A stretch of 23,012 nt of DNA. It comes from Methanomicrobiales archaeon. Its GTDB lineage: Archaea > Halobacteriota > Methanomicrobia > Methanomicrobiales > Methanoculleaceae. Shown here in pieces: positions 6,867 through 14,047 of the stretch. The notes under the pieces are model-generated. The model did no database searches and was not told the DNA's origin. It worked only from the letters and a program-made list of their open reading frames with translations. The stretch spans positions 1 to 23,012 of the forward strand of contig JAAZOW010000142.1 of NCBI GenBank assembly GCA_012797575.1. The letters run 5' to 3'. Position 1 is the first letter of the stretch, and the number at the start of each line of letters is the position of its first letter. The position numbers were made by a program, and so were the translations under genes.

Positions 6867-9119
6867 TCACTCCTCCATGAAGCCGCCAAGACCGGGTTCC
6901 GTGGGACAGACCTCCTGGACACCGGCCATCGGCTCTCCAGTCTCAGCCGCATACATGCAGACCGAAGGGTAGTAGTTTGTGATGTACTCCTTGAGCATCC
7001 GGAGAGAGCAGTACTGAGGAGCGATGCTTTTTATCGACTCTTTCATCATCCGGGCCCACTTACGTGGAATGTTATCTATCGTCCGTGAATAGTAGAGTGG
7101 CGCTATCTCATTCTCGATGATGTCGTAGAGCGTGTTTGCATCGGCTCGGTTGTTCCCCCAGTAGGGGGCGTGGCCTTCGAAAGCCCACCCGTTCCTGCCG
7201 TTGTAGCCCTCGATCCACCAGCCGTCCAAGACGGAGAAGTTCAGCACCCCGTTCATCCCGGCCTTCATACCGCTCGTGCCGCTCGCCTCCATGAGCGGGA
7301 CAGGGGTGTTCATCCAGACATCCACGCCGGAGACCATGTAACGTGCAATCTGCTCATTATAGTCTTCAACAAAGGCTATCCGTCCTCCGAACTGGGGATC
7401 CTGGGCGTACTGGTAGATCTTTTGGAGGATGCGTTTGCCCTTTTCGTCGGCAGGATGGGCTTTCCCGGCGAAGATGAACTGCACCGGCCTCCAGCGGTTA
7501 TTCACGATCTTGTCGAGCCGGTCCAGATCCTCGAAGATGAGATCGGCTCGTTTGTATTCGGCGAACCTGCGGGCAAACCCGATCGTCAGTGCCCCGGTAT
7601 CGAGCATCAACCCCTCAGCCGCCAGGTTCTCGGGTTCTCCTCGATATCCCGCCCATTTCTGGCGCTTGCGTTCTCGGATCCGGGCAAAGAGTTTCATCTT
7701 CAGCCAGTGGTGCTCGCGCCAGAGCTCAGCATCCGGGATCTCATCGATCACTTCCCAGATGATCGGGTTATCGTACTCTTCGCGCCAATTTGGATAGATC
7801 GGGTCCATGTATCGGTCGATCAGGGTCTCGATTCGGTGGTTCAGCCAGGCCGGCACATGGACGCCGTTGGTGATGGCGTCGATCGGAACCTCGTCGACGG
7901 GGAGGTCAGGCCAGAGGGGCTGCCACATCTCCCGGGCGACCTCACCATGTCTCTGAGAGACACCGTTGTGGAAGAGGCTCATCCTGAGTGCAAATGCAGT
8001 CATGTTGAACCCGGCGCCCGGGTGGTGCGGGTCCTCCCCGAGTGCCATGAACTCATGCCAATCGAGGCCCAACGACGAGCAGTAACCGTGGAAGTACTTC
8101 GCCATCAGGTCCTCAGGGAAGACGTCGTGGGCGGCCGGCACGGGGGTGTGGGTGGTGAAGATCGATGTTCCCCGGACCTTCTCATGCGCCTCCTCGTGGG
8201 GTATTCCGGCCTCAAGCCGCTCCCGGAGCCTCTCGAGGAGAGCAAACGCCGAATGGCCTTCGTTTAAGTGCAGGGCCGTGTACCTCACGCCGAGCGTATC
8301 GAGCACCTTCCTCCCGCCGATGCCGAGCACCAGCTCCTGTCGGAGGCGGTACTCGAGCTCCTTTATGTAGAGGCGGTGGGAGATGCTCCGGTTTTCGGGG
8401 AGGTTTGCATCGATATGGGTATCGAGGAGGTAGAGCGGGATGCGCCCGACCTGCACCTTCCAGACCGCGACGTAGAGCGGCGGGTCGATGAGGGGGACCT
8501 GCACCACAAGCTGCTTGCCATCATCGTCATGAACTCGGAGGACCGGTGTAGCGTCACGATCCAGGAGTTCAGCGACGTTCTTCTGCCATCCACTCGCCTC
8601 CATGTGCTGGTGGAGGTATCCTTCCGCATACATAAACCCGATGGCGACCATCGGCAGCCCGAGATCGCTTGCTGCTTTGACGTGATCGCCTGCGAGGATG
8701 CCAAGCCCTCCTGCATAAAACGGAAGTGAGTGGTGCAGCCCGAACTCGCTGGAGAAGTAGGCGATCGTCAGCGGCATCCGGCCGGGGTAGCGCTGCGCAA
8801 ACCAGCTCGTCGTCGGCTCCATGTACTGCCGGAACCGGAACATGATGATGTCGTAGCGGCGGAGGAACTCGGTGTTGCTTGCCGCCCGCTCAAAGAATCG
8901 TGGCGGTGTCTCAAGAAGCATCCTGACCGGGTTGTGGCGGCTCAGCTTCCACTCTGTCCGGTTGAGCTGCTTGAAGAGTACCATTGCCGAAGAGTGCCAG
9001 CTCCACCAGAGGTTGTAAGCGAGATCGACCAGCCCGAAGATCCGCTCCGGGACGTGGGCGAACCGATCATAGGGTATCTCTGTCTTCATTGTGACCACTG
9101 CCTGAGGTTGAACCGACAT
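6867..9119 (-). CDS. glgP: Alpha-glucan (glycogen/maltodextrin) phosphorylase, GT35
   Basis: Cytosolic PLP enzyme releasing glucose 1-phosphate from glycogen-like storage glucan. The N-terminal DUF3417-type segment (HVPERIFGLVDLAYNLWWSWH) is typical of short-type archaeal/bacterial alpha-glucan phosphorylases. It is followed by AYFSSEFGLHHSLPFYAGGLG (residues ~119-139), HLNEGHSAF, TTHTPVPAAHDVF, and NGVHVPAWL. The cofactor site EASGTSGMKAGMNG places the Schiff-base lysine at about residue 619 of 750. Slightly shorter than the ~800-850 residues common in the family, but all landmark motifs are present. The ATG at 9119 has no ribosome-binding site and might be leaderless. An in-frame ATG at 9089 (740 residues) has GTGGT just upstream and is an equally reasonable start. 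Transcribed alone; divergent from the ABC exporter at 9591. Indicates glycogen storage and mobilisation. Confidence 0.95.
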   Translation of the reverse strand: MSVQPQAVVTMKTEIPYDRFAHVPERIFGLVDLAYNLWWSWHSSAMVLFKQLNRTEWKLSRHNPVRMLLETPPRFFERAASNTEFLRRYDIIMFRFRQYMEPTTSWFAQRYPGRMPLTIAYFSSEFGLHHSLPFYAGGLGILAGDHVKAASDLGLPMVAIGFMYAEGYLHQHMEASGWQKNVAELLDRDATPVLRVHDDDGKQLVVQVPLIDPPLYVAVWKVQVGRIPLYLLDTHIDANLPENRSISHRLYIKELEYRLRQELVLGIGGRKVLDTLGVRYTALHLNEGHSAFALLERLRERLEAGIPHEEAHEKVRGTSIFTTHTPVPAAHDVFPEDLMAKYFHGYCSSLGLDWHEFMALGEDPHHPGAGFNMTAFALRMSLFHNGVSQRHGEVAREMWQPLWPDLPVDEVPIDAITNGVHVPAWLNHRIETLIDRYMDPIYPNWREEYDNPIIWEVIDEIPDAELWREHHWLKMKLFARIRERKRQKWAGYRGEPENLAAEGLMLDTGALTIGFARRFAEYKRADLIFEDLDRLDKIVNNRWRPVQFIFAGKAHPADEKGKRILQKIYQYAQDPQFGGRIAFVEDYNEQIARYMVSGVDVWMNTPVPLMEASGTSGMKAGMNGVLNFSVLDGWWIEGYNGRNGWAFEGHAPYWGNNRADANTLYDIIENEIAPLYYSRTIDNIPRKWARMMKESIKSIAPQYCSLRMLKEYITNYYPSVCMYAAETGEPMAGVQEVCPTEPGLGGFMEE

Positions 9120-9229
9120 TATCGGTCAGACTTGATAAGTGCTTCTGTCACCCGACCGGTCGGGCAAGCACCGGGGTCACCGCCGATCTTCGTGCAGCGC
9201 GATCTCTTCGGATCTTCCTCTCCCCCACT

Positions 9230-9251
9230 CTTTGCTGAAGATTCAGCAAAG
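9230..9251. repeat. Perfect 22-bp palindrome in a divergent promoter region
   Basis: CTTTGCTGA (9230-9238) and TCAGCAAAG (9243-9251) pair exactly around AGAT. It is placed between divergently transcribed glgP (start 9119) and the ABC exporter (start 9591), where no upstream transcript needs terminating from either gene. A dimeric regulator operator is the likeliest reading. The remaining 9120-9590 spacer holds no convincing gene. Confidence 0.5.
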
Positions 9252-9537
9252 CGGCGTATGTGTTTGGGTCCATGGATCGCACGGCCGGATTCCCAGAAGA
9301 AGGTCACCCTGGAGGGCCAGAGTCCCCGGGAACGGACGAACAGGGTCGGTACGTCCGTGTAAAAGAGGTGGGTCTAGGAGATCTGAGCGTTCTACATGCG
9401 CCTTGTGGTGCCTACATCGTCCTCGACGTGATCGACCGTGGGGCTGGCTGATGCCGGCAGTAGGGCACGGGGAGGAGACAGCCAAATTTCGGTCTACTTT
9501 TAGCGATATTTGTATTCATCGTCCTGGTAAGAATGAA

Positions 9538-9552
9538 AAAGTATTATAGGTG
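9538..9552 (+). promoter_or_regulatory. Probable TATA box of the ABC exporter operon
   Basis: AAAAAGTATTATAGG is A+T-rich in a G+C-rich context. It lies ~40-50 nt before the ATG at 9591, leaving room for a ~15-nt leader that contains the GGAGG ribosome-binding site. Confidence 0.45.
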
Positions 9553-9590
9553 GTCGCTGCTGATGTTCTTTCACCGGAGATCGGAGGAGT

Positions 9591-10325
9591 ATGACCGGGA
9601 TGCATCAGATGATCGAGGCAGAGACCCTCACAAAACAGTACGGCACCGTCACCGCCGTGGACGGGATATCTCTCTCCATCGTCAGGGGAGAGCTCTTCGG
9701 CCTGCTCGGGCCGAACGGTTCGGGCAAGACGACGATGATCAGGATGCTGACCGGGCAGGTCAGGCCGACGTCCGGGTCGGCCCGGGTGATGGGTCTTGAC
9801 GTGGTGGAAGATCCCATACGGGTCCGGGAGCTCGTCGGGATCATCCCCGAGCAGGAGACGCCGCCAAGTTTCCTCACCGCCGAGGAGTATCTCCACTTTG
9901 TTGCCCGCATCCGAGGTCTCGATCGGATCGATGCGCGGTGCGACCACTGGTTTGATCTGCTGGAGTTTCAGGATAAACGCGATGTTCTCTGCAAAGATCT
10001 CTCCCGGGGCACCAGACAGAAGTTGATGTTCGCTCAGGCTTTCCTCCACGAACCCTGCCTCGTCCTCATCGATGAGCCGCTGATAAACCTCGACCCCATC
10101 ATGCAGCGGAAGGTGAAGGACTTCCTCCGGGGCTACACCAGCAAGGGCGGGACGGTCTTTCTCTCCACCCACATACTCGATATCGCTGAAGAGATCTGCG
10201 ACCGGATCGGGATCATCCATAACGGCAGGCTCCTGCACGCAGGCCGGGTCGACGACCTCACCGGTTCGGGTAGGCACCTGGAACCCTTCTTCCTCGATCT
10301 AGTGCGGGGCGATGTTGGTGCCTGA
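9591..10325 (+). CDS. ABC-2 type exporter ATP-binding protein
   Basis: Cytoplasmic ATPase of a drug/polysaccharide/lipid-type exporter (CcmA/NatA-like). 244 residues: Walker A GLLGPNGSGKTT near residue 40, Q-loop region VGIIPEQETPP, degenerate signature LSRGTRQKL (instead of LSGGQ), Walker B CLVLIDEPLINLDP, and the H-loop STHILDIAEEICDRIGII. Three candidate starts lie close together (ATG 9591, 9600, 9609). The GGAGG at 9583-9587 is only 3 nt from the first and ~12 nt from the second, so the start is uncertain by three or six residues. The stop overlaps the permease start by 14 nt, showing translational coupling. Substrate unknown. Confidence 0.93.
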   Translation: MTGMHQMIEAETLTKQYGTVTAVDGISLSIVRGELFGLLGPNGSGKTTMIRMLTGQVRPTSGSARVMGLDVVEDPIRVRELVGIIPEQETPPSFLTAEEYLHFVARIRGLDRIDARCDHWFDLLEFQDKRDVLCKDLSRGTRQKLMFAQAFLHEPCLVLIDEPLINLDPIMQRKVKDFLRGYTSKGGTVFLSTHILDIAEEICDRIGIIHNGRLLHAGRVDDLTGSGRHLEPFFLDLVRGDVGA

Positions 10326-11706
10326 CCTCTTCCTTGCCATGATGAAGGAGGAGTGGCGGATCCACTCGACGGTCTTTTGGGGGTTCTGGTTCGCACTCTT
10401 CCCGGTGATGATCGTCGTCTTCGCCTTTTTCGGGTCGCTCACTCTCCCGTTCTTCTCGGACGCAGTCCCCTACACCGTGGCCGCGCTCCTTGCTCAGATC
10501 TTCTTCCTGCTTGCGGGCGCCATGGTGGGGTCGTTCGGCCTCATGGGCCGGGAGTTCATGAACCGCCGGTTCGGGCAGGCAAGCCTCATCGCCTACGTTT
10601 CCCGAAGCCTCCCGATCTCTGAACGGCGGATATTTGCCACGTTCCTCATGAAAGATACCATCTACTACATCCTGCTCTACGTCCTCCCCTTCACGGTTGG
10701 ATTTGCGGCAGCAACGCCCTTCATCTCCATCGATCCTGGCTATATCATCCTCGCATTCGCCTCCCTTGCACTCGCCTTCCTCATCGGACTCTCCGCCGTA
10801 TGCTTCCTCTCGACCCTCTACGCGCACTCGGTCAGGCTGCTCGCCGCAACGCTCGTTGTGCTCGCGCTTGCATTGTTTCATGCTGGGACGGTCGTCTTTC
10901 CCCCCTACTCCTTCTTCCTTGACCCGGGCCTGGAGCCGCTTGCGCTCTCGCTCCTCTTCATACTCATCCCGGCAGCAATCTCGGTGCTCTTTGTCACCGT
11001 TGACTACCCCGACCAGGTAAAGAGGTTCAAAAACAGCCTCGACTCCCTCGCCGAGAGACTCAGCCCGCTCGGGAGTGAGCACTTCATCGCCAAGGATGCC
11101 CTCGACCTGCTCCGGAGCGAAGGTGGCGCCGGGAAGGTGGTGTTCTCGTTCCTCCTCCCCGTCGGACTCATCTGGCTCTGCCTCCAGATCCTGATCCAGT
11201 TTGTCCCGGGGATCGATCCGCTCATGATCTTTGCGGTCCTCCTCGGGGTCATCTCATCGACCATCTACAACTGGCTGACCGAGTTCGACTCGTTCTCCTC
11301 GTATGCTTTCTTGCCGGTCGAGGTCTCCGGGATGATCGATGCAAAGCTGAAGAGCTACGGCATCCTCAGTCTCCTCCCTGTGGCGGTGCTCGTGTTCGCG
11401 GCGGCGGCGACCGGCGGGGCGGCGGCCCCCTTCATCCCGGCCCTTGCTGTGCTCATATCGGTCTCGGCCTACACCCTCGCGGTGACGGTCTACCTCACCG
11501 GTCTCCACCCAAACGTCATGCTCTACCACGCCGGCGTCTTCGCCCGCTACGTCCTCGCGACGAGCCCTGTCCTCCTCCTGATCATATTCGCCTCGATCTT
11601 CGATCCCCTGTATGCGCTCGGAAGCCTCCTCCTCGTCCCGGCGGCGGCGTTCCTCCTCTCCCGCAGCCGTAGAGGGTGGCAGACGTGGGAGATCTCCGGA
11701 TATTAG
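10312..11706 (+). CDS. ABC-2 type exporter permease
   Basis: Multispanning membrane partner of the preceding ATPase. 464 residues with roughly twelve hydrophobic segments in two groups, separated by a hydrophilic cytoplasmic stretch around residues 230-275 (DYPDQVKRFKNSLDSLAERL). This suggests a tandem of two six-helix units or one long permease. An amphipathic N-terminus (MLVPDLFLAMMKEEWRIHS) precedes the first membrane helix, as in many ABC-2 permeases. The ATG at 10312 overlaps the ATPase stop at 10323-10325. No accessory or regulator gene is adjacent. The export substrate cannot be inferred from sequence. Confidence 0.88.
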   Translation: MLVPDLFLAMMKEEWRIHSTVFWGFWFALFPVMIVVFAFFGSLTLPFFSDAVPYTVAALLAQIFFLLAGAMVGSFGLMGREFMNRRFGQASLIAYVSRSLPISERRIFATFLMKDTIYYILLYVLPFTVGFAAATPFISIDPGYIILAFASLALAFLIGLSAVCFLSTLYAHSVRLLAATLVVLALALFHAGTVVFPPYSFFLDPGLEPLALSLLFILIPAAISVLFVTVDYPDQVKRFKNSLDSLAERLSPLGSEHFIAKDALDLLRSEGGAGKVVFSFLLPVGLIWLCLQILIQFVPGIDPLMIFAVLLGVISSTIYNWLTEFDSFSSYAFLPVEVSGMIDAKLKSYGILSLLPVAVLVFAAAATGGAAAPFIPALAVLISVSAYTLAVTVYLTGLHPNVMLYHAGVFARYVLATSPVLLLIIFASIFDPLYALGSLLLVPAAAFLLSRSRRGWQTWEISGY

Positions 11707-11711
11707 CGCTT

Positions 11712-11942
11712 TCACCTCATTCTGGGTGTGCGAGGGGTGCGTAAGCCAGGTGCGCTATAGTCGAGAAAAACGAGGGACTTTGTCATCCCGTCGAGGTCAG
11801 CCTCGGCGGCTGGCATCTTGTCCGGGTCAGGTTGCTCGGCCAGGATCAAGGCCATGTTTTCGGCGCTGGCGCCGGTACATCATAGGGGCGGTTTGATGTC
11901 TCTGGAGAGGACACAGGCAAATGCTTTCAGCCCGTGCACCAT
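11712..11942 (-). pseudogene. Probable broken small ORF with in-frame TGA
   Basis: Read on the minus strand from ATG 11942, one frame of 77 codons gives a protein-like sequence interrupted only by TGA at codon 21 (11880-11882). It begins MVHGLKAFACVLSRDIKPPL and, after the stop, continues CTGASAENMALILAEQ. Codon choice downstream of the stop (GCC, GAC, CTC, ATC, CTG) matches the host's G+C-rich genes, unlike the A+T-rich island beginning at 11982. I do not recognise the family. It is most simply a degraded host gene at the island's left boundary; a short gene starting at an internal ATG (codon 27, 11864) is possible. Confidence 0.35.
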
Positions 11943-11954
11943 AATCTTTATTGG
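11941..11954 (+). promoter_or_regulatory. Possible promoter of the A+T-rich two-gene cassette
   Basis: ATAATCTTTATTGG contains a TATA-like CTTTATTG about 30-35 nt before the ATG at 11982. A GGAG at 11967-11970, ten bases from the start, may serve as ribosome-binding site. Confidence 0.35.
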
Positions 11955-11981
11955 AACGTGCTGTCTTGGAGATAATAGAAG

Positions 11982-12800
11982 ATGATAAATAAGAGAGAGA
12001 GGGCAGTTCTTTTCCTGATTGCCCACTATGGCGAGATCTCGAAGATGAAATTGGTCAAACTAATGTTTTTGATATCACAAGAGCGCGATCTGTATAATTT
12101 TATTCCATATATGTATGGCCCCTTCTCGTTTCAGCTGTACAGGGATCTCTCGCATCTTGAAAAGTCAGGAAATATCCGGATAAAAGATGAATTTATTTAT
12201 TTCAATGGAGCTGTGTACCCAAAGCCAGATTGCTTCCTCCAGGAGATTATCTCCTCGTACGCCCGAAAGTTCCAGAACTTCACAGATGTAGACATTATCA
12301 ATTATGTCTATAATAGCTTCCCGGAATACACGATATTCAGTAAATTGAGACCGAAAAGGGATTGGATGTCTGAACAGAGGGGGGTCACTACAATTGGGTA
12401 TGAAGGCAAAGATATCGACCAGTTCTTCCAGATACTGATTGTCAATCACGTCAGTCTAGTTGTCGATGTGAGGAAAAATGCATTCAGCAGGAAGTACGGT
12501 TATTCTAAAGGGACACTTTCAAAAAATCTGCAGAATATTGGCATTAGATATATTCACATTCCCGAGCTTGGAATCGAGTCGAGTAGAAGAAAAAACATCG
12601 CTCAATGTAACTATCAAGAATTATTTAAGCAGTATTCTTTGGAACTGGAATACAAAGGGAACTTAATCGAAAACATAAAGGCTCTTGGGCGTGAAGAGAA
12701 AATTGCCCTGATGTGCTTCGAGAGAGATGCCGGTCATTGTCACAGAGGAGTTATTGCAGACAGATTACGCAAGGAGGGGTGGGAGATTGTTGACTTGTGA
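11982..12800 (+). CDS. Winged-helix/SocA-like N-terminus fused to DUF488
   Basis: 272-residue two-part protein. Residues 1-~125 resemble the YwgA/SocA-like winged-helix region (HYGEISKMKLVKLMFLIS, then YNFIPYMYGPFSFQLYRDL), a fold class seen in antitoxins and phage-associated proteins. Residues ~136-270 are a DUF488 domain: TIGYEGKDIDQFF, LVVDVRKNAFSRKYGYSKGTL (162-181), GIRYIHIPELGIES, and the cysteine/histidine signature CFERDAGHCHRGVIADRL (245-262). DUF488 has no settled biochemical role; its conserved Asp-Val-Arg and Cys-His-Arg suggest an enzyme. Base composition is A+T-rich (about 40% G+C by eye against ~60% around it), with codons such as ATA, TTA and AGA, pointing to horizontal acquisition. 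The last codons overlap the next gene by 4 nt (GTGA), so the products are probably made together. A defence or nucleic-acid-related role is inference. Confidence 0.72.
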   Translation: MINKRERAVLFLIAHYGEISKMKLVKLMFLISQERDLYNFIPYMYGPFSFQLYRDLSHLEKSGNIRIKDEFIYFNGAVYPKPDCFLQEIISSYARKFQNFTDVDIINYVYNSFPEYTIFSKLRPKRDWMSEQRGVTTIGYEGKDIDQFFQILIVNHVSLVVDVRKNAFSRKYGYSKGTLSKNLQNIGIRYIHIPELGIESSRRKNIAQCNYQELFKQYSLELEYKGNLIENIKALGREEKIALMCFERDAGHCHRGVIADRLRKEGWEIVDL

Positions 12801-13624
12801 GCTGGGAGACGAAACGAGTTTATATCGTAGTAAAAGCCTACCCTGAATACAGTCGAAAGCTACGAAATTGGGTCGCCTGTACAGCCGGGCTTACTGAAGA
12901 AGGGGACTGGATCCGGCTATACCCCATTCAAACGAGACATTACATTGGAGACAATAAAATTCGTAAGTTCGATCTTGTGGAGGTTATCTGCCAGAAAACA
13001 ACAACCGAAAAGCTCGAGAGAAGAGAGAGCTATAAGGTTAAAGATGGCTCAGATATCACTCTCATAGATCGTAGTTTAAGCGGTCCTTCTACCCCCAAAA
13101 TTTGGGGAAAGCGCAACAAGTTAGTCCTCGGTAACGTCGATCCTTCTTTAAGCTACTTACATAGCGAATATCGGGTAGATAAAACTTCACTTGGATTGAT
13201 CAAGCCCAGGGAAGTCCTAGAATTTTATAGCCGGGAAGAGCTTAAAATTTACGCAGATTCAGGTCAATATCAACGGAGGATTGATGGATCTGAAATCCCC
13301 GTAATCCAAAAAATCCCATACCCATTTGCGTATCGCTTTAAATGCTCTGATAACTGTTCAATCTGCTCGAGTGGTTACCACGACATTTTATGCGAAGACT
13401 GGGAGCTACTAGAGGCGTATCGTAGATGGGGGCAAAAATATGGAAATGTTCAGACTCTATGGGAAAAGCTATATGGTAAATTTTACACGTGGATGCTAAA
13501 CGAGAGAGACCTCTTTTTTGTTGTTGGTATGCATTCGCGTCACCCCACATGGCTGATAATTGGGCTATACTACCCTCCAAAAAAGGTCGAATTAAAAGAT
13601 CAATCGTTGGACAGATGGCTTTAA
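12797..13624 (+). CDS. Cysteine-cluster protein resembling dual-OB-fold family, partner of DUF488
   Basis: 275-residue protein starting at GTG 12797, overlapping the DUF488 gene stop. The N-terminal part (RVYIVVKAYPEYSRKLRNWV, then GDWIRLYPIQTRHY) looks beta-rich, and there is a second strand-rich half. Between them is a probable zinc-binding cluster: Cys183, Cys187, Cys190, His195 and Cys199, followed by DWELLEAYRRWG. The C-terminus has HPTWLIIGLYYPPKK. This pattern reminds me of proteins described as having dual OB-like domains, often encoded beside DUF488 proteins, but I recall this without being able to verify it. No catalytic motif is evident; nucleic-acid binding is the likeliest role if the OB assignment holds. 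Same A+T-rich composition as its partner. The stop at 13622-13624 marks the right end of the A+T-rich island. Confidence 0.62.
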   Translation: MSWETKRVYIVVKAYPEYSRKLRNWVACTAGLTEEGDWIRLYPIQTRHYIGDNKIRKFDLVEVICQKTTTEKLERRESYKVKDGSDITLIDRSLSGPSTPKIWGKRNKLVLGNVDPSLSYLHSEYRVDKTSLGLIKPREVLEFYSREELKIYADSGQYQRRIDGSEIPVIQKIPYPFAYRFKCSDNCSICSSGYHDILCEDWELLEAYRRWGQKYGNVQTLWEKLYGKFYTWMLNERDLFFVVGMHSRHPTWLIIGLYYPPKKVELKDQSLDRWL

Positions 13625-14047
13625 ATGCGCCATGTCACCTTATCTTCAAAGATTTTGACGGGTGAGGTGTAACGCCAACAATCACGCGTAATGAGGGTAG
13701 TAGCCTGGCTTTGTGAGGTCTCTCCCTCACCTGCCTCTCTGCTTTCAGTATGCCGGAATCCCCCACCCCGCCCGGCCTCCGGCCTCCTCCCCCGCCCCTC
13801 CCGGGGCGGGGGCAGTCGTGGCGATACCCGGGGAAAGGCCGTATCCGGGGCGTATCCCCATTACACCAGACCGTGGGCGGAGGGGCAGAAACCCTCCTCC
13901 CTGTCTCTGCTTCCAACATGCCGGCATCTCCTCCCCCGCGCCAGTTCTTTCCTCAGACTCTCCCCATTACACTGGACCGTGGGAGGTATCGCCACGGGGA
14001 AGCAAAAACGATTAGGTTCCATGGGGATCCACGTATAGCGGAGAAGC
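13625..14047. repeat. Repeat mosaic between island and DNA methyltransferase
   Basis: No convincing gene in 423 bp. Two interleaved direct-repeat pairs are visible: TCTCTGCTT...ATGCCGG at 13736-13760 and 13904-13928 (21 of 25 identical), and CCCCATTACAC...GACCGTGGG at 13856-13880 and 13962-13986 (22 of 25). A 12-bp inverted repeat pairs CGTGGCGATACC (13817-13828) with GGTATCGCCACG (13985-13996). A 10-bp perfect hairpin lies at 13789-13812. The spacing differs between the pairs (168 and 106 nt), so this is not one simple tandem duplication. Confidence 0.55.
13789..13812. repeat. Perfect 10-bp G/C hairpin
   Basis: CCCCCGCCCC (13789-13798) pairs with GGGGCGGGGG (13803-13812) around TCCC. It lies 165 nt after the island's last gene. 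It could stop transcription leaving the island, but there is no T-run. Confidence 0.5.

Noticed and set aside
7170..8267. Long (365-codon) plus-strand ORF opposite glgP
   Set aside because: Antisense shadow of a well-supported alpha-glucan phosphorylase; high G+C content keeps opposite frames open.
9260..9451. 63-codon plus-strand ORF from GTG in the glgP/ABC spacer, ending with a somewhat protein-like RYVRVKEVGLGDLSVLHAPC
   Set aside because: No ribosome-binding site, the first half is low-complexity, and no family is recognised. Not strong enough to list as a gene.
11880..11882. In-frame TGA read as selenocysteine
   Set aside because: Selenocysteine use in methanogens is known mainly from Methanococcales and Methanopyrus; no recognisable selenoprotein family or SECIS-like structure was seen. 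A broken gene is simpler.
13736..13986. Repeats considered as a small CRISPR array
   Set aside because: Only two copies of each unit, with mismatches, unequal spacing and different repeat types interleaved; no cas genes nearby.
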